From an uncultured Dorea sp. (GTDB taxonomy: Bacteria; Bacillota_A; Clostridia; Lachnospirales; Lachnospiraceae): a DNA stretch of 45,735 nt. The DNA lies in NCBI GenBank assembly GCA_910579015.1, contig CAJTRO010000014.1, positions 247 to 45,981 of the forward strand, read 5' to 3'. Made by a program: the position numbers and the translations under genes. The notes beneath the pieces are model-generated. The model was not told the origin of the DNA, searched no databases, and saw only the letters and a list, made by a program, of their open reading frames with translations. Below are positions 34,009-42,013 of the stretch, piece by piece; the first letter of the stretch is position 1; every line of letters starts with the position of its first letter.

Positions 34009-34875
34009 TTGGATAAGAAGAATGAGACATTGAGGATTGATTTTAATAAGCTTCTGGATATATTGAAAGCAGTCTATACACTGACTGACATTAAGATCTC
34101 GTTATATGATACTGAAAATCGGATGCTTTTGTCCTATCCTAAGGAACAGAGCTGTTTTTGCCGGATGGTACGGGAATATGAACTTGAACAGTGTCTCAGG
34201 AACGATGCAGACGGTTTTGCGTGGTGTAAGAAGCAAGGAAGGCTGATATCTTACTGCTGTCATGCCGGACTTAAGGAAGTTATCGTGCCTGTTATGCAGA
34301 ACCAAACAGTTGTTGCATATATCATGTTCGGTCAGATGCTTATGGAGAGGGATCTGGAAAGGCAGAAAGACAGACTGATACGGAACTATTCGTGGCTTGC
34401 AAAGGAAGAGCAGATTATTAAGGATGCGGTTGATCGTCTGACTGCATGTGGAGAAGAAAAGATCCGGGCCGCGACAATGCTGGTAGAGATCTGTATTTCA
34501 TATCTTTTGTCACAGAGGATAGTATTTTTGGAAGAGAAACGCTTTATGGAGCGTCTGGATACATTTATTGACAATCATCTTGAGGAAGAATTGAATCCGG
34601 ATATGATCTGTAGTTACTTTGGTATGCATCGAACGTCTCTTTATCAGGCGGTCAGGCAGGTAACAGGCTGCGGGATCATGGCATATATTCGGAAACGCCG
34701 TTTGGATGAGGCGAAACGCCTCCTGAAAGAAGGCGGGATGACCGTGACAAGAATTGCGGGACAGGTAGGATTTAGAGATTATAACTATTTTCTGAGAGTA
34801 TTTAAGCAGGAAACAGGAGTTTCATGCAGGGATTACCGCAAACGAGAACAGTCATCCTGTACGAAATTACAGTAA
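34009..34875 (+). CDS. PocR-domain AraC-family transcriptional regulator
   Basis: About 288 residues. The N-terminal PocR ligand domain (FNKLLDILKAVYTLTDIKISLYDTE, then conserved cysteines C49, C51, C62, C73 and C83/C84 with the hallmark YCCHAGLKEVIVPV) occupies about 1-150. A C-terminal AraC DNA-binding domain (NPDMICSYFGMHRTSLYQAVRQVTG, VTRIAGQVGFRDYNYFLRVFKQETG) follows. PocR domains sense small polyols or metabolites. The start is probably TTG 34009, which has AGAGG eight bases before it. The in-frame TTG 33982 lies inside the upstream terminator. It most likely activates the isomerase operon immediately downstream. Confidence 0.88.
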   Translation: MDKKNETLRIDFNKLLDILKAVYTLTDIKISLYDTENRMLLSYPKEQSCFCRMVREYELEQCLRNDADGFAWCKKQGRLISYCCHAGLKEVIVPVMQNQTVVAYIMFGQMLMERDLERQKDRLIRNYSWLAKEEQIIKDAVDRLTACGEEKIRAATMLVEICISYLLSQRIVFLEEKRFMERLDTFIDNHLEEELNPDMICSYFGMHRTSLYQAVRQVTGCGIMAYIRKRRLDEAKRLLKEGGMTVTRIAGQVGFRDYNYFLRVFKQETGVSCRDYRKREQSSCTKLQ

Positions 34876-34920
34876 ATGCGGATGGGATTGTCTATATTAA
34901 AAAGAAAGGAGCATGTTATT

Positions 34921-34974
34921 ATGATGACAAATAAGAAACAGATAACAGGTTTTTTTAGAAGAGAGCAGGAGTAA
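34921..34974 (+). CDS. 17-residue leader peptide ORF
   Basis: An ORF too short for usual gene calling encodes MMTNKKQITGFFRREQE. It has an AAAGGAG ribosome site about ten bases before the ATG and ends TAA at 34972-34974, two bases before the next ATG (34977). Its last codons form the GAGCAGGAG ribosome site of the isomerase gene, so translation of the two is probably coupled. It may be a regulatory upstream ORF or simply a translational booster. Confidence 0.45.
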   Translation: MMTNKKQITGFFRREQE

Positions 34975-34976
34975 TT

Positions 34977-36425
34977 ATGAGAAAATTAAAAGTAGGTCTG
35001 GTTGGCAGTTCACAGTTAAGTTTCCCTGGAGATAAGGAGGGGGTTTTTGCAAGAACGTCCGAAGGAGTAAAAAGGCTGTCCCGGGAATGGGATTTCGATC
35101 TGTACATATATGGACAGAAGGTCATTTCGTCAGAGGATGGATATAAAGCGGTGAAGATGCTTGAGGAGGAATCCGTTGATTTTGTGCTTCTTCAATGTAC
35201 CAGTTTTTCTGCGGGCAGTCTTGCGCCGATTTTTGCAAGGATTAAGAATGCATTCTTGGGACTATGGGCAATCCCGGAGTTTGCAAGCCAGGGGGTAGTC
35301 CCGTTTAACTCCCTGTGCGGGATTAATATGTATGCGTCGATCATCGGACATTATCTTAAGGCTTACCAGGTTCCGGTGAAATGGTACTTTGGAGATGTGG
35401 AGGATGAATTGTTTCTGAATCGGTTCGGCATTACTGTCAGGGCCCTTCGCGCCGTCAAGAACATGAAGCAGTCAAGTATTGCGTTGATCGGAGGAATCGC
35501 CCCTGGATTCGACGACTTGTATGATGATGAGAGGAAGCTGCTTAAAAGGTTTGACGGTATGCGGGTGAACCGTCTTCATGAATATGATGAGATCAGGAAG
35601 CTGGCAAAATGCATGGAGGCAGATCGGGTGAAGAGCCGTATGGAAGAAGAAACAGCAATGGCAAATGGGTTCCGGGATCCGATCGCGCAAGAGAAGATGG
35701 AGATTAACGCAAGATATGCACTTGCTTATGAGGCGTTCGCAAGAGAACGGGGATATGATGCGCTGGCTGTCAGTTGCTGGCCGAAGTTCCAGGATGATTC
35801 GATGTACAGTATCTGTGCGGTGGTCGGAGAGCTGAATGACAGGGGGATTGTTACTTCGTGTGAAGGTGATCTGGTCAGTGCGGTCAGTATGCTGTTCCTG
35901 AAATATATTGCGGATGATATCACGATGCTGATGGATATGTCGGCTGTGGACATCAGGGATGATACGGTGCTGTTTTGGCACTGTGGCCCGGCAAGCCGGA
36001 GATTCTGTGAGAAGAGCGGGTTTACTTACAGCCTGAATTATACGGGAACCGCTCATGCTCCGGAAGAGAAAGAAATCAGCGGAACGGGAACCGTAAGGGA
36101 CATGGTATTTGATCCGGGAGAGATTACGATTGCAAGATTGACCGGAGAATGCGATAAGCTCTTTGTTGCGACAGCAGAATTTCTGGACAGTGAGAAGCCA
36201 AGCTTCTATGGCAGCCGTGGATGGGCCGGCAGTCTGACGCTGAACAGGCAGTCGGTTTCCGCCCGGGATTTTCTCAATACAGTTTTAGTACAGCGTTTTC
36301 AGCATCATTATCCGATCGTAAAGGGGGATTACAGCAGGGAGGTACTGGAAGCAGGAGCGTGGCTCGGGCTTCGGACGACAGAAAAAGTTCCGTATGAGGA
36401 TTATATGCAGAATCCGTCTGTGTAA
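34977..36425 (+). CDS. L-fucose/L-arabinose isomerase-like sugar isomerase
   Basis: A 482-residue protein of the FucI/AraA isomerase superfamily. The N-terminal Rossmann-like part is KVGLVGSSQLSFPGDKEGVF and VDFVLLQCTSFSAG. The metal-site region includes CWPKFQDDSMYSICAVVGELNDRGIVTSCEGD and, further on, FWHCGPAS. The Glu of CEGD, an Asp of MDMSAVDI and the His of WHCG fit the Mn ligands. It would convert an aldose to its ketose. The substrate is not evident, as fucose, arabinose and sulfoquinovose isomerases share this fold. It is the first gene of operon 2, right behind the leader peptide and the PocR-AraC regulator. Confidence 0.82.
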   Translation: MRKLKVGLVGSSQLSFPGDKEGVFARTSEGVKRLSREWDFDLYIYGQKVISSEDGYKAVKMLEEESVDFVLLQCTSFSAGSLAPIFARIKNAFLGLWAIPEFASQGVVPFNSLCGINMYASIIGHYLKAYQVPVKWYFGDVEDELFLNRFGITVRALRAVKNMKQSSIALIGGIAPGFDDLYDDERKLLKRFDGMRVNRLHEYDEIRKLAKCMEADRVKSRMEEETAMANGFRDPIAQEKMEINARYALAYEAFARERGYDALAVSCWPKFQDDSMYSICAVVGELNDRGIVTSCEGDLVSAVSMLFLKYIADDITMLMDMSAVDIRDDTVLFWHCGPASRRFCEKSGFTYSLNYTGTAHAPEEKEISGTGTVRDMVFDPGEITIARLTGECDKLFVATAEFLDSEKPSFYGSRGWAGSLTLNRQSVSARDFLNTVLVQRFQHHYPIVKGDYSREVLEAGAWLGLRTTEKVPYEDYMQNPSV

Positions 36426-36453
36426 GGGGAGATTATGGAAAGGAGCTTCGCAG

Positions 36454-37161
36454 ATGAAGGGAGCGGACATGTGGGGACAGAAAGTGATAGCGGCCCCGTC
36501 CCTGATATCCTGTTGTGATATGTGCCGGTTGGAGGAATCGGTAAAAGAGCTGGAACGGGCAGGAATACGGATGCTTCATATTGATATTCTGGACGGCTGT
36601 TTCAGTCCAAGTATGCCTCTGGGATTAGATATGGTACGAGCTCTGCGTGAACGAACAGACTTGCTTTTTGATGTACATCTGATGGTTTCAGAGAATGATT
36701 TTTTTGTAGAAGAGCTTTTGGATATAGGTGTGGATCAGCTTGTCTTTCATGTGGAGACGGAACCACATATTGATAGAAGACTTGCAATGATACGGGACAG
36801 GGGAGTACGTGCGGGAGTTGCATTAAAGCCGTCTACATCTCTAAGGTCTTTGGATTACATTGCAGATCAGTGCGATACGATTTTGCTGATGCTGATCAAT
36901 CCGGGATATGCTGCGAGCAGACAGGAAGGACAGGTTTCTTATGCGGCAAAGAAAATACTGGATTTAAGAAAAATGCTGTCGGAACAGGGTTCAAAGGCTC
37001 TGATTGAGATTGATGGCAGAGTATCGAGGAAAGATATAGCAGATTACGGGAAGAATGGGATTGCAGATATCTTTGTGGCGGGGAGTACCTGTATTGAGAA
37101 GAGGGAGCTTTATGAAAGTGCAAAAAGTCTGGAACAGTTTTGCAGAAATCTGAGAGTTTGA
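36454..37161 (+). CDS. Ribulose-phosphate 3-epimerase family protein
   Basis: A 235-residue TIM barrel of the Rpe/AlsE family. It contains APSLISCCDMCRLEESVKELERAGIRMLHIDILDGCFSPSMPLG (His/Asp metal ligands HIDILDG), FDVHLMV (second His/Asp-type ligand), LLMLINPGYA and the phosphate-binding FVAGSTCI. The family epimerises C3 of pentulose- or hexulose-phosphates such as ribulose-5-P or allulose-6-P. Being in a peripheral sugar operon, it is more likely a hexulose-type or special-purpose paralogue than the housekeeping enzyme. ATG 36454 follows AAAGGAG. The upstream open frame overlaps the isomerase gene. Confidence 0.85.
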   Translation: MKGADMWGQKVIAAPSLISCCDMCRLEESVKELERAGIRMLHIDILDGCFSPSMPLGLDMVRALRERTDLLFDVHLMVSENDFFVEELLDIGVDQLVFHVETEPHIDRRLAMIRDRGVRAGVALKPSTSLRSLDYIADQCDTILLMLINPGYAASRQEGQVSYAAKKILDLRKMLSEQGSKALIEIDGRVSRKDIADYGKNGIADIFVAGSTCIEKRELYESAKSLEQFCRNLRV

Positions 37162-37176
37162 CTGGAGAAAGGGAAA

Positions 37177-37746
37177 ATGGCGGGGAAAGATACATACGAT
37201 GAAACGAGCAGAATAGTATTGGAGGAATTGAAGGCTTCTCTTGGCAGTATCCGTTCTGAAGATATAGAGAGACTGATCGAGGCGGCAGAGAATGCGGAAC
37301 AGATATTCTTTGTCGGGGTTGGCAGAGTGCTGTTGTCGTTAGAAGCGGTTGCCAAGCGTTGGGCGCACTTAGGGCTGAGGACGCATATTGTAGGAGAGAT
37401 CACGGAGCCTGCGATCACGGACAGGGATATTCTGATTGTAGGAAGCGGGAGCGGGACTACGCTTTTCCCGGCGGGTATTGCAAGAAAGGCATATGAGACA
37501 GGGGCGAAGGTCATACATATCGGCTCGAATCCAGACAGTGAGTTGAAAAATATAGCGGATTTTATGGTGAGGATTCCGGTCAGGACAAAATGCTGTCTGG
37601 AGGACGAGATCGATTCCAGACAGCCTATGACTACATTGTTTGAACAGACGCTGCTGTTGGTCGGAGACATTGCCGCTAAGATGATGATCGACCGCCGGAG
37701 ACTGGATATGAAGGAGCTGTGGCGGTATCATGCAAATCTGGAATGA
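37177..37746 (+). CDS. HxlB-like SIS sugar-phosphate isomerase
   Basis: A 189-residue SIS-domain protein with the layout of 6-phospho-3-hexuloisomerase (HxlB/PHI). Features are FFVGVGRVLLSLEAVAKRWAHLGLRTHIVGEITEPAI, the phosphosugar loop VGSGSGTT, and the C-terminal DSRQPMTTLFEQTLLLV. Known PHI converts arabino-3-hexulose-6-P to fructose-6-P. There is no hexulose-6-phosphate synthase (HxlA) nearby, so a formaldehyde-fixing ribulose monophosphate role is not supported. Next to an Rpe homologue it may isomerise a 3-keto sugar phosphate in the same side branch. It starts 15 bases after rpe, with GGAGAAAGGG upstream. Confidence 0.82.
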   Translation: MAGKDTYDETSRIVLEELKASLGSIRSEDIERLIEAAENAEQIFFVGVGRVLLSLEAVAKRWAHLGLRTHIVGEITEPAITDRDILIVGSGSGTTLFPAGIARKAYETGAKVIHIGSNPDSELKNIADFMVRIPVRTKCCLEDEIDSRQPMTTLFEQTLLLVGDIAAKMMIDRRRLDMKELWRYHANLE

Positions 37747-37765
37747 GAGAAAGGAATAGACGAAT

Positions 37766-38452
37766 ATGAAACGTTCAGAGATCAACGGCATTATACGACG
37801 CTTTGAAAAGTTATTAGAGGAACATTGTTTTGAACTTCCGCCATTTTTAAAATTTACTCCAGAAGAATGGCGCACTAAAGGACATGAGTATGATGAGATT
37901 CGTGATAATATGTTAGGCTGGGACGTAACAGATTATGGGATGGGAGATTACAGTCATCTGGGGCTTGCGCTGATCACTCTCCGTAATGGTAATGTGCATG
38001 ATGACAGATATCCTAAGACTTATGCCGAGAAGATCATGATGTGTGATCCCGGGCAGGTTTCACCCATGCATTTTCACTGGAATAAGATGGAGGATATTAT
38101 CAACAGAGGGGGCGGAGAGATTCATTTTACCTTGTATCGTGCGTCGAAGGATGAACAGATGGATACGAAAAGTGACGTTACGATCTGCCAGGATGGACGG
38201 CGGTATATTATAAAACCGGGTGAAACGATCGTACTGAGACCGGGAGAAAGTCTGTCGTTATATCCGCATTGTTATCACGAATTTAGGATTCCGGAGGATT
38301 CAGCGCCGGTACTGATAGGAGAGGTTTCCATGTGCAATGACGATAACAGAGATAATCGATTCTTAAAGCCGTTAGGACGATTCCCGAAGATAGAAGAGGA
38401 CGAGAAGCCTTACCGGCTGTTGTGTACGGAATATCCGGACGCAGTATCATGA
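37766..38452 (+). CDS. D-lyxose ketol-isomerase family protein (copy 2)
   Basis: A 228-residue cupin paralogue of the copy ending operon 1, with the same architecture. Metal-binding residues are H102, H104, E109 in MHFHWNKMED and H171 in YPHCYHEFR. The two copies share FELPPF, GHEYDEIRDN and YAEKLLM/IMM blocks but differ widely between them. A shared metal site but a divergent interior suggests related but distinct substrates. It lies 19 bases behind the SIS gene as the last gene of operon 2. The last 20 codons match copy 1 at the DNA level. Confidence 0.85.
   Translation: MKRSEINGIIRRFEKLLEEHCFELPPFLKFTPEEWRTKGHEYDEIRDNMLGWDVTDYGMGDYSHLGLALITLRNGNVHDDRYPKTYAEKIMMCDPGQVSPMHFHWNKMEDIINRGGGEIHFTLYRASKDEQMDTKSDVTICQDGRRYIIKPGETIVLRPGESLSLYPHCYHEFRIPEDSAPVLIGEVSMCNDDNRDNRFLKPLGRFPKIEEDEKPYRLLCTEYPDAVS
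38384..38444 (+). repeat. 61-bp block identical to 33795-33855
   Basis: The ends of the two D-lyxose-isomerase genes are identical over 61 consecutive bases (CCGAAGATAGAAGAGGACGA onward to GGACGCAG), including every synonymous position. Immediately upstream the same protein block (GRF) is coded with different codons. This fits gene conversion or a partial duplication. Confidence 0.9.
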
Positions 38453-38499
38453 GTGCCGGGATATACTTGATTAAATTAACAATTAGGGCTTAAGAAGAA

Positions 38500-38546
38500 T
38501 TGACACCTCCACCGGAAATGTTTATGATATAATCATAAACATTTCC
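38500..38546 (+). promoter_or_regulatory. Promoter with perfect palindrome before the AIM24-family gene
   Basis: TTGACA (38500-38505) and TATGAT (38523-38528) are 17 bases apart. The -10 lies within a perfect 33-base palindrome: GGAAATGTTTATGAT (38514-38528), three bases, ATCATAAACATTTCC (38532-38546). It ends where the AGGAGG ribosome site begins. It could be an operator for a repressor or a 5' hairpin controlling translation and decay. Confidence 0.65.
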
Positions 38547-38561
38547 AGGAGGTATATAATT

Positions 38562-39242
38562 ATGAAATACGAGATTCTAGGTGAAACTCTTCCTGTTGTT
38601 GTCTGTTATCTGGAAGGCGGGGAGAAGATGATCACAGAAGGCGGCGGGATGTCATGGATGTCGCCGAACATGCTGATGGAGACTACGACGAACGGCGGTA
38701 TAGGGAAGGCGTTTGGAAGGATGTTTTCCGGCGAGAAGATGTTCCAGAATGTCTATACGGCTCAGGGAGGCAATGGAATGATCGCATTTGCTTCCAGTTT
38801 CCCGGGCTCGATCAAAGCATATGAGATTTCACCGGGGCAGGAGATGATCTTCCAGAAGAGTGCGTTCCTTGCAGGAGAGGCAGGAGTAGAACTGTCCGTA
38901 TTCTTTAATAAGAAGTTCAGCTCGGGCCTGTTTGGCGGAGAAGGCTTCATCATGCAGAAGATCAGCGGTTATGGTACAGTATTTGCAGAGTTCGACGGAC
39001 ATGTGGCGGAGTATGAACTACAGGCAGGACAGCAGATTGTGGTTGATACCGGGCATCTGGCGGCGATGACAGCCGGATGCAGTATGGAAGTCAAGAGTGT
39101 ACCGGGAGTAAAGAATATGCTGTTCGGAGGAGAAGGGCTCTTTAATACCGTGATCAGCGGACCGGGCAAGGTATGGCTCCAGACGATGCCGATCAGCAAT
39201 GTGGCAGGGATACTGAGACCTTATATGCCGTCCGGATCATAA
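38562..39242 (+). CDS. AIM24/TIGR00266 family protein
   Basis: A 226-residue protein of the AIM24/TIGR00266 family, a double-psi beta-helix-like fold seen widely in bacteria and in yeast mitochondria. It is rich in Gly and beta strands: MITEGGGMSWMSPNM at the start, FASSFPGSIKAYEISPGQEMIFQKSAFLAG in the middle, and EYELQAGQQIVVDTGHLAAM with ILRPYMPSGS at the end. There are no catalytic residues I can name and no signal peptide. The biochemical function of the family is unknown. Its promoter contains a perfect palindrome, so expression is likely controlled by a specific factor. Confidence 0.88.
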   Translation: MKYEILGETLPVVVCYLEGGEKMITEGGGMSWMSPNMLMETTTNGGIGKAFGRMFSGEKMFQNVYTAQGGNGMIAFASSFPGSIKAYEISPGQEMIFQKSAFLAGEAGVELSVFFNKKFSSGLFGGEGFIMQKISGYGTVFAEFDGHVAEYELQAGQQIVVDTGHLAAMTAGCSMEVKSVPGVKNMLFGGEGLFNTVISGPGKVWLQTMPISNVAGILRPYMPSGS

Positions 39243-39280
39243 GGAGAAATTCAGCATGGCTTTTGAGGGAGGTGAAGGAT

Positions 39281-40969
39281 ATGCCGGTAAAACTGCCGCT
39301 CGGAATTGAATGGTTTAGAGAATTTAGAAGTGATAATTGCTATTATGTGGATAAGACTGGAGTGATTGAAGAACTTTTTCGGGAGAAGTTTAAGGTGAAT
39401 CTTATTACCCGGCCCAGGCGTTTCGGGAAGACGCTGTTTATGGATATGCTGAGAGAATTTTTTGATATCCGAAGAGACAGCAAAGAACTGTTTCGGGGGC
39501 TGGAGGTTTCAAAGTCTCAAGAGCTGTGCGATAGATGGATGAACCAATATCCGGTTCTTTTCCTGACGCTGAAAGATGCCGCAGGAGAAGATTTCTCTTC
39601 TGCTTATGGAATGCTGAAGTTTGTGACAGCCTCCTTGTGTGTAGAGCACGCTTACTTAGAAGACAGCGAACGAGTGTCCGATCGGGATAGAGAGATTTTT
39701 AATCGTCTCTCTTATCAGAGAGGGACGAAAGAAGACGTGCAAGGCGCGCTGGTTACGCTGATGAGGATGATGTCGGCTCATTTTGGGAAGCCGGTAATCT
39801 TGCTGGTGGACGAATATGACGTACCGCTTGCCAAAGCCAGTGACCGGGGATATTACAGAGAGATGCTGGAGGTGATCAGGGTATTTCTGGGAATGGCGTG
39901 GAAGAGTAATCCGTTTCTGGAGTTTGCCGTGGTTACAGGATGCCTGCGTATTGCGAAGGAAAGCATTTTTACCGGCGCTAATAATTTTGTTTCCAATTCC
40001 ATATCAAACAGACGATTTGGACGGTATTTTGGTTTTACAGAAGAGGAAGTGAAAGAGTTACTGGAAGCCACAGGTTTTACAGAGCATCTTTCAGAGATAA
40101 AGGACTGGTATGACGGGTATCTTTTTGGAGAAAATGAGGTCTATTGCCCTTGGGACGTGATGAATCATGTGAGTATGCTAAGGGTTGATCCACGATCGAA
40201 GCCGGCGGATTATTGGAAAGATACCAGTCATAATGAGATTATCAGGAGTTTTATTGACCTGCCGGGGATGGATGTAAGAGGTAAATTCGAGATCCTTCTG
40301 GCAGGCGGTGTGATTCAGGAGAGAATCGTAGAAGATATGACATATGATTTGGCGGATTCTACCGAAGAGAATCTGTGGAGTATTCTGTATCTGACGGGAT
40401 ATCTGACACAAGCCAGAGAAGAAAGATATCCAGAAGGATTTCAAAAAGAGGAAGGCACAACCGTTCTGTGCATTCCGAATGAAGAAGTCAAGACGATATT
40501 TGAAGATACCATTGTGAAGTGGTTCCGGGATACGGTTACCGGGATGGACAGATCAGGATTGTTTGAAGCGTGGTGGGACGGAGATGATCAGAAACTGACA
40601 GAATTAGTGACTGACATTTTGTTTGATACGATTAGTTATTTTGATTATAAAGAAGATTATTATCATGCGTTTACAGCGGGATTGTTTGTAGGCGCCGGAT
40701 ATGCGGTGTCTTCTAACAAGGAACAGGGGACCGGGCGGGCAGATATTGTTGTCCAGGACCGTAAGAACCGCCGGGCTCTGATCATAGAAGCCAAGCACTC
40801 TAAGAAAGAGAGTGATATGGAAAAAGACTGCCGACGGGCGGCAGATCAGATTAATCGCAGACAGTATATACGGACGGACCTGAAGGGATACAGGAAGATT
40901 CTTTGTTATGGTATCGCTTTTTTTGAAAAAGACTGTCTGGTCAGATTGCTGTCCGATTATCTGACGTAA
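39281..40969 (+). CDS. AAA-ATPase-like / PD-(D/E)XK nuclease family protein
   Basis: A 562-residue intact member of the family represented as a pseudogene at 24081. The N-terminal recruiting motif is CYYVDKTGVIEEL. A degenerate Walker A lies at residues 44-51 (RPRRFGKT) and Walker B at about 174-180 (LLVDEYD). A helical middle (KDWYDGYLFGENEVYCPWDV) is followed by a C-terminal PD-(D/E)XK domain with D488 (RADIVVQ) and E503-x-K505 (IIEAKHS). ATG 39281 follows GAGGTGAAGGAT. Such proteins are numerous in gut Clostridia and Bacteroides. Nuclease-type activity and a role in mobile-element or phage biology are suspected, not shown. It probably shares a transcript with the AIM24 gene, 39 bases upstream. 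Confidence 0.88.
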   Translation: MPVKLPLGIEWFREFRSDNCYYVDKTGVIEELFREKFKVNLITRPRRFGKTLFMDMLREFFDIRRDSKELFRGLEVSKSQELCDRWMNQYPVLFLTLKDAAGEDFSSAYGMLKFVTASLCVEHAYLEDSERVSDRDREIFNRLSYQRGTKEDVQGALVTLMRMMSAHFGKPVILLVDEYDVPLAKASDRGYYREMLEVIRVFLGMAWKSNPFLEFAVVTGCLRIAKESIFTGANNFVSNSISNRRFGRYFGFTEEEVKELLEATGFTEHLSEIKDWYDGYLFGENEVYCPWDVMNHVSMLRVDPRSKPADYWKDTSHNEIIRSFIDLPGMDVRGKFEILLAGGVIQERIVEDMTYDLADSTEENLWSILYLTGYLTQAREERYPEGFQKEEGTTVLCIPNEEVKTIFEDTIVKWFRDTVTGMDRSGLFEAWWDGDDQKLTELVTDILFDTISYFDYKEDYYHAFTAGLFVGAGYAVSSNKEQGTGRADIVVQDRKNRRALIIEAKHSKKESDMEKDCRRAADQINRRQYIRTDLKGYRKILCYGIAFFEKDCLVRLLSDYLT

Positions 40970-40975
40970 GACGGC

Positions 40976-41866
40976 TTACGCCTCCCCCATATGCTCCTTC
41001 CGGTATCTGCTGGGCGAGCATCCCATATAACGCTTGAAGATCTGCCCATAATAGGCTGATGTGGAGAATCCCGTCATACCCGCGATCTTCGTAATGCTTT
41101 CACCGGCCCTGAGAAGCGGCAGGCTGTTCTGAATGCGGAGGAACAGGATATACTCAAAGATCGTCATCTTCATATATTTCTTGAAGAAGCGGCAGCATTC
41201 ACTCTTGCAGATATTCACATGCTCTGCAATCTCGTCGAGCGTAAGCTCCCGGGCGTAGTGCTCCTGAACGTAGGAGAGGATATCCTTGAGCCGTGCCAGA
41301 TGCTTCTGGGGCTGCTGCCCGCTTACGGGAAGAGCAGAGTAGTGCAGATAGAGCTTCTGCCAGACGGCAGTAAGGAGCAAGTGTAACTGTAATTCATAAT
41401 CTCTGGCAGAAGCCTGGAAGATGTGGTAGATCTCTTGGATCTGGCCGATCATGTCCTGATGCCAGTCCACGTCTTTTTCAAGCTTCAGAGAATGCCAGCT
41501 CTCATTGGAAATGATGAAGTCCACATACTTAGTCTGGAGCAGGCTGTTCTCATATCCGTAGATGAACCGGGGATGGAAGGTGACGGACAGATAATTGCAG
41601 TCCTTCCCGTCCTTCATATAGCCGGAGTGAAGAGAGTTGCTGTTGCAGAATAAGCCTTCGCCCTCTTGTAACAGATACTTCCTGTCATTTACAAAATATT
41701 CGATCTGTCCGGACATGATCCAGGTGAGCTCAATCTCCGGATGCCAGTGCCATGGAAAGGAATTCTGCTCATAGGATTGTATCTTTTCAAGACTGATATG
41801 GACGGGAAATTCGTAATTTCCGTGCTTCTTGATCTCTTTCTGGTCTTTTTCGATATGTAACTGCAT
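40976..41866 (-). CDS. AraC-family regulator (probable galactose regulator)
   Basis: About 296 residues. The N-terminal cupin sugar-binding domain (NSFPWHWHPEIELTWIMSGQIEYFVNDRKYLLQEGEGLFCNS) is followed by an AraC DNA-binding pair of helix-turn-helices (LTLDEIAEHVNICKSECCRFFKKYMKM and ITKIAGMTGFSTSAYYGQIFKRYMG). It is transcribed divergently from galK-galT, so it is likely to sense a galactose-related metabolite and control them. The open frame reaches 41932, but GGGGA lies shortly before ATG 41866 and no ribosome site serves the longer starts. Only six bases separate its stop from the convergent AAA gene. Confidence 0.82.
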   Translation of the reverse strand: MQLHIEKDQKEIKKHGNYEFPVHISLEKIQSYEQNSFPWHWHPEIELTWIMSGQIEYFVNDRKYLLQEGEGLFCNSNSLHSGYMKDGKDCNYLSVTFHPRFIYGYENSLLQTKYVDFIISNESWHSLKLEKDVDWHQDMIGQIQEIYHIFQASARDYELQLHLLLTAVWQKLYLHYSALPVSGQQPQKHLARLKDILSYVQEHYARELTLDEIAEHVNICKSECCRFFKKYMKMTIFEYILFLRIQNSLPLLRAGESITKIAGMTGFSTSAYYGQIFKRYMGCSPSRYRKEHMGEA

Positions 41867-41916
41867 AGGCTGTCCCCATTTCCTCAATATTCTCATATTA
41901 TTTTCAAATATTCTTA

Positions 41917-41945
41917 TTGTATCTGCGGTCAAATCTCATTATAAT
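41917..41945 (+). promoter_or_regulatory. Promoter of galK-galT
   Basis: TTGTAT (41917-41922) and a perfect TATAAT (41940-41945) are 17 bases apart, about 68 bases before the galK start. They lie in the divergent region shared with the AraC regulator, whose own promoter I could not pinpoint. Confidence 0.6.
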
Positions 41946-42013
41946 CATAAATTAGATAAAGCAAATATGCAAGGGAAATAAATCAAAATAAAAAAGAACG
42001 GAGGACGAAAAAG

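Noticed and set aside
35472..36056. 194-codon minus-strand ORF opposite the FucI-like isomerase gene
   Set aside because: It is a shadow ORF with no ribosome site and no recognisable domain, while the plus-strand frame has clear isomerase features.
37177..37746. Ribulose monophosphate (formaldehyde fixation) pathway
   Set aside because: The isomerase resembles PHI, but no hexulose-6-phosphate synthase gene is present in the operon or elsewhere in the window.
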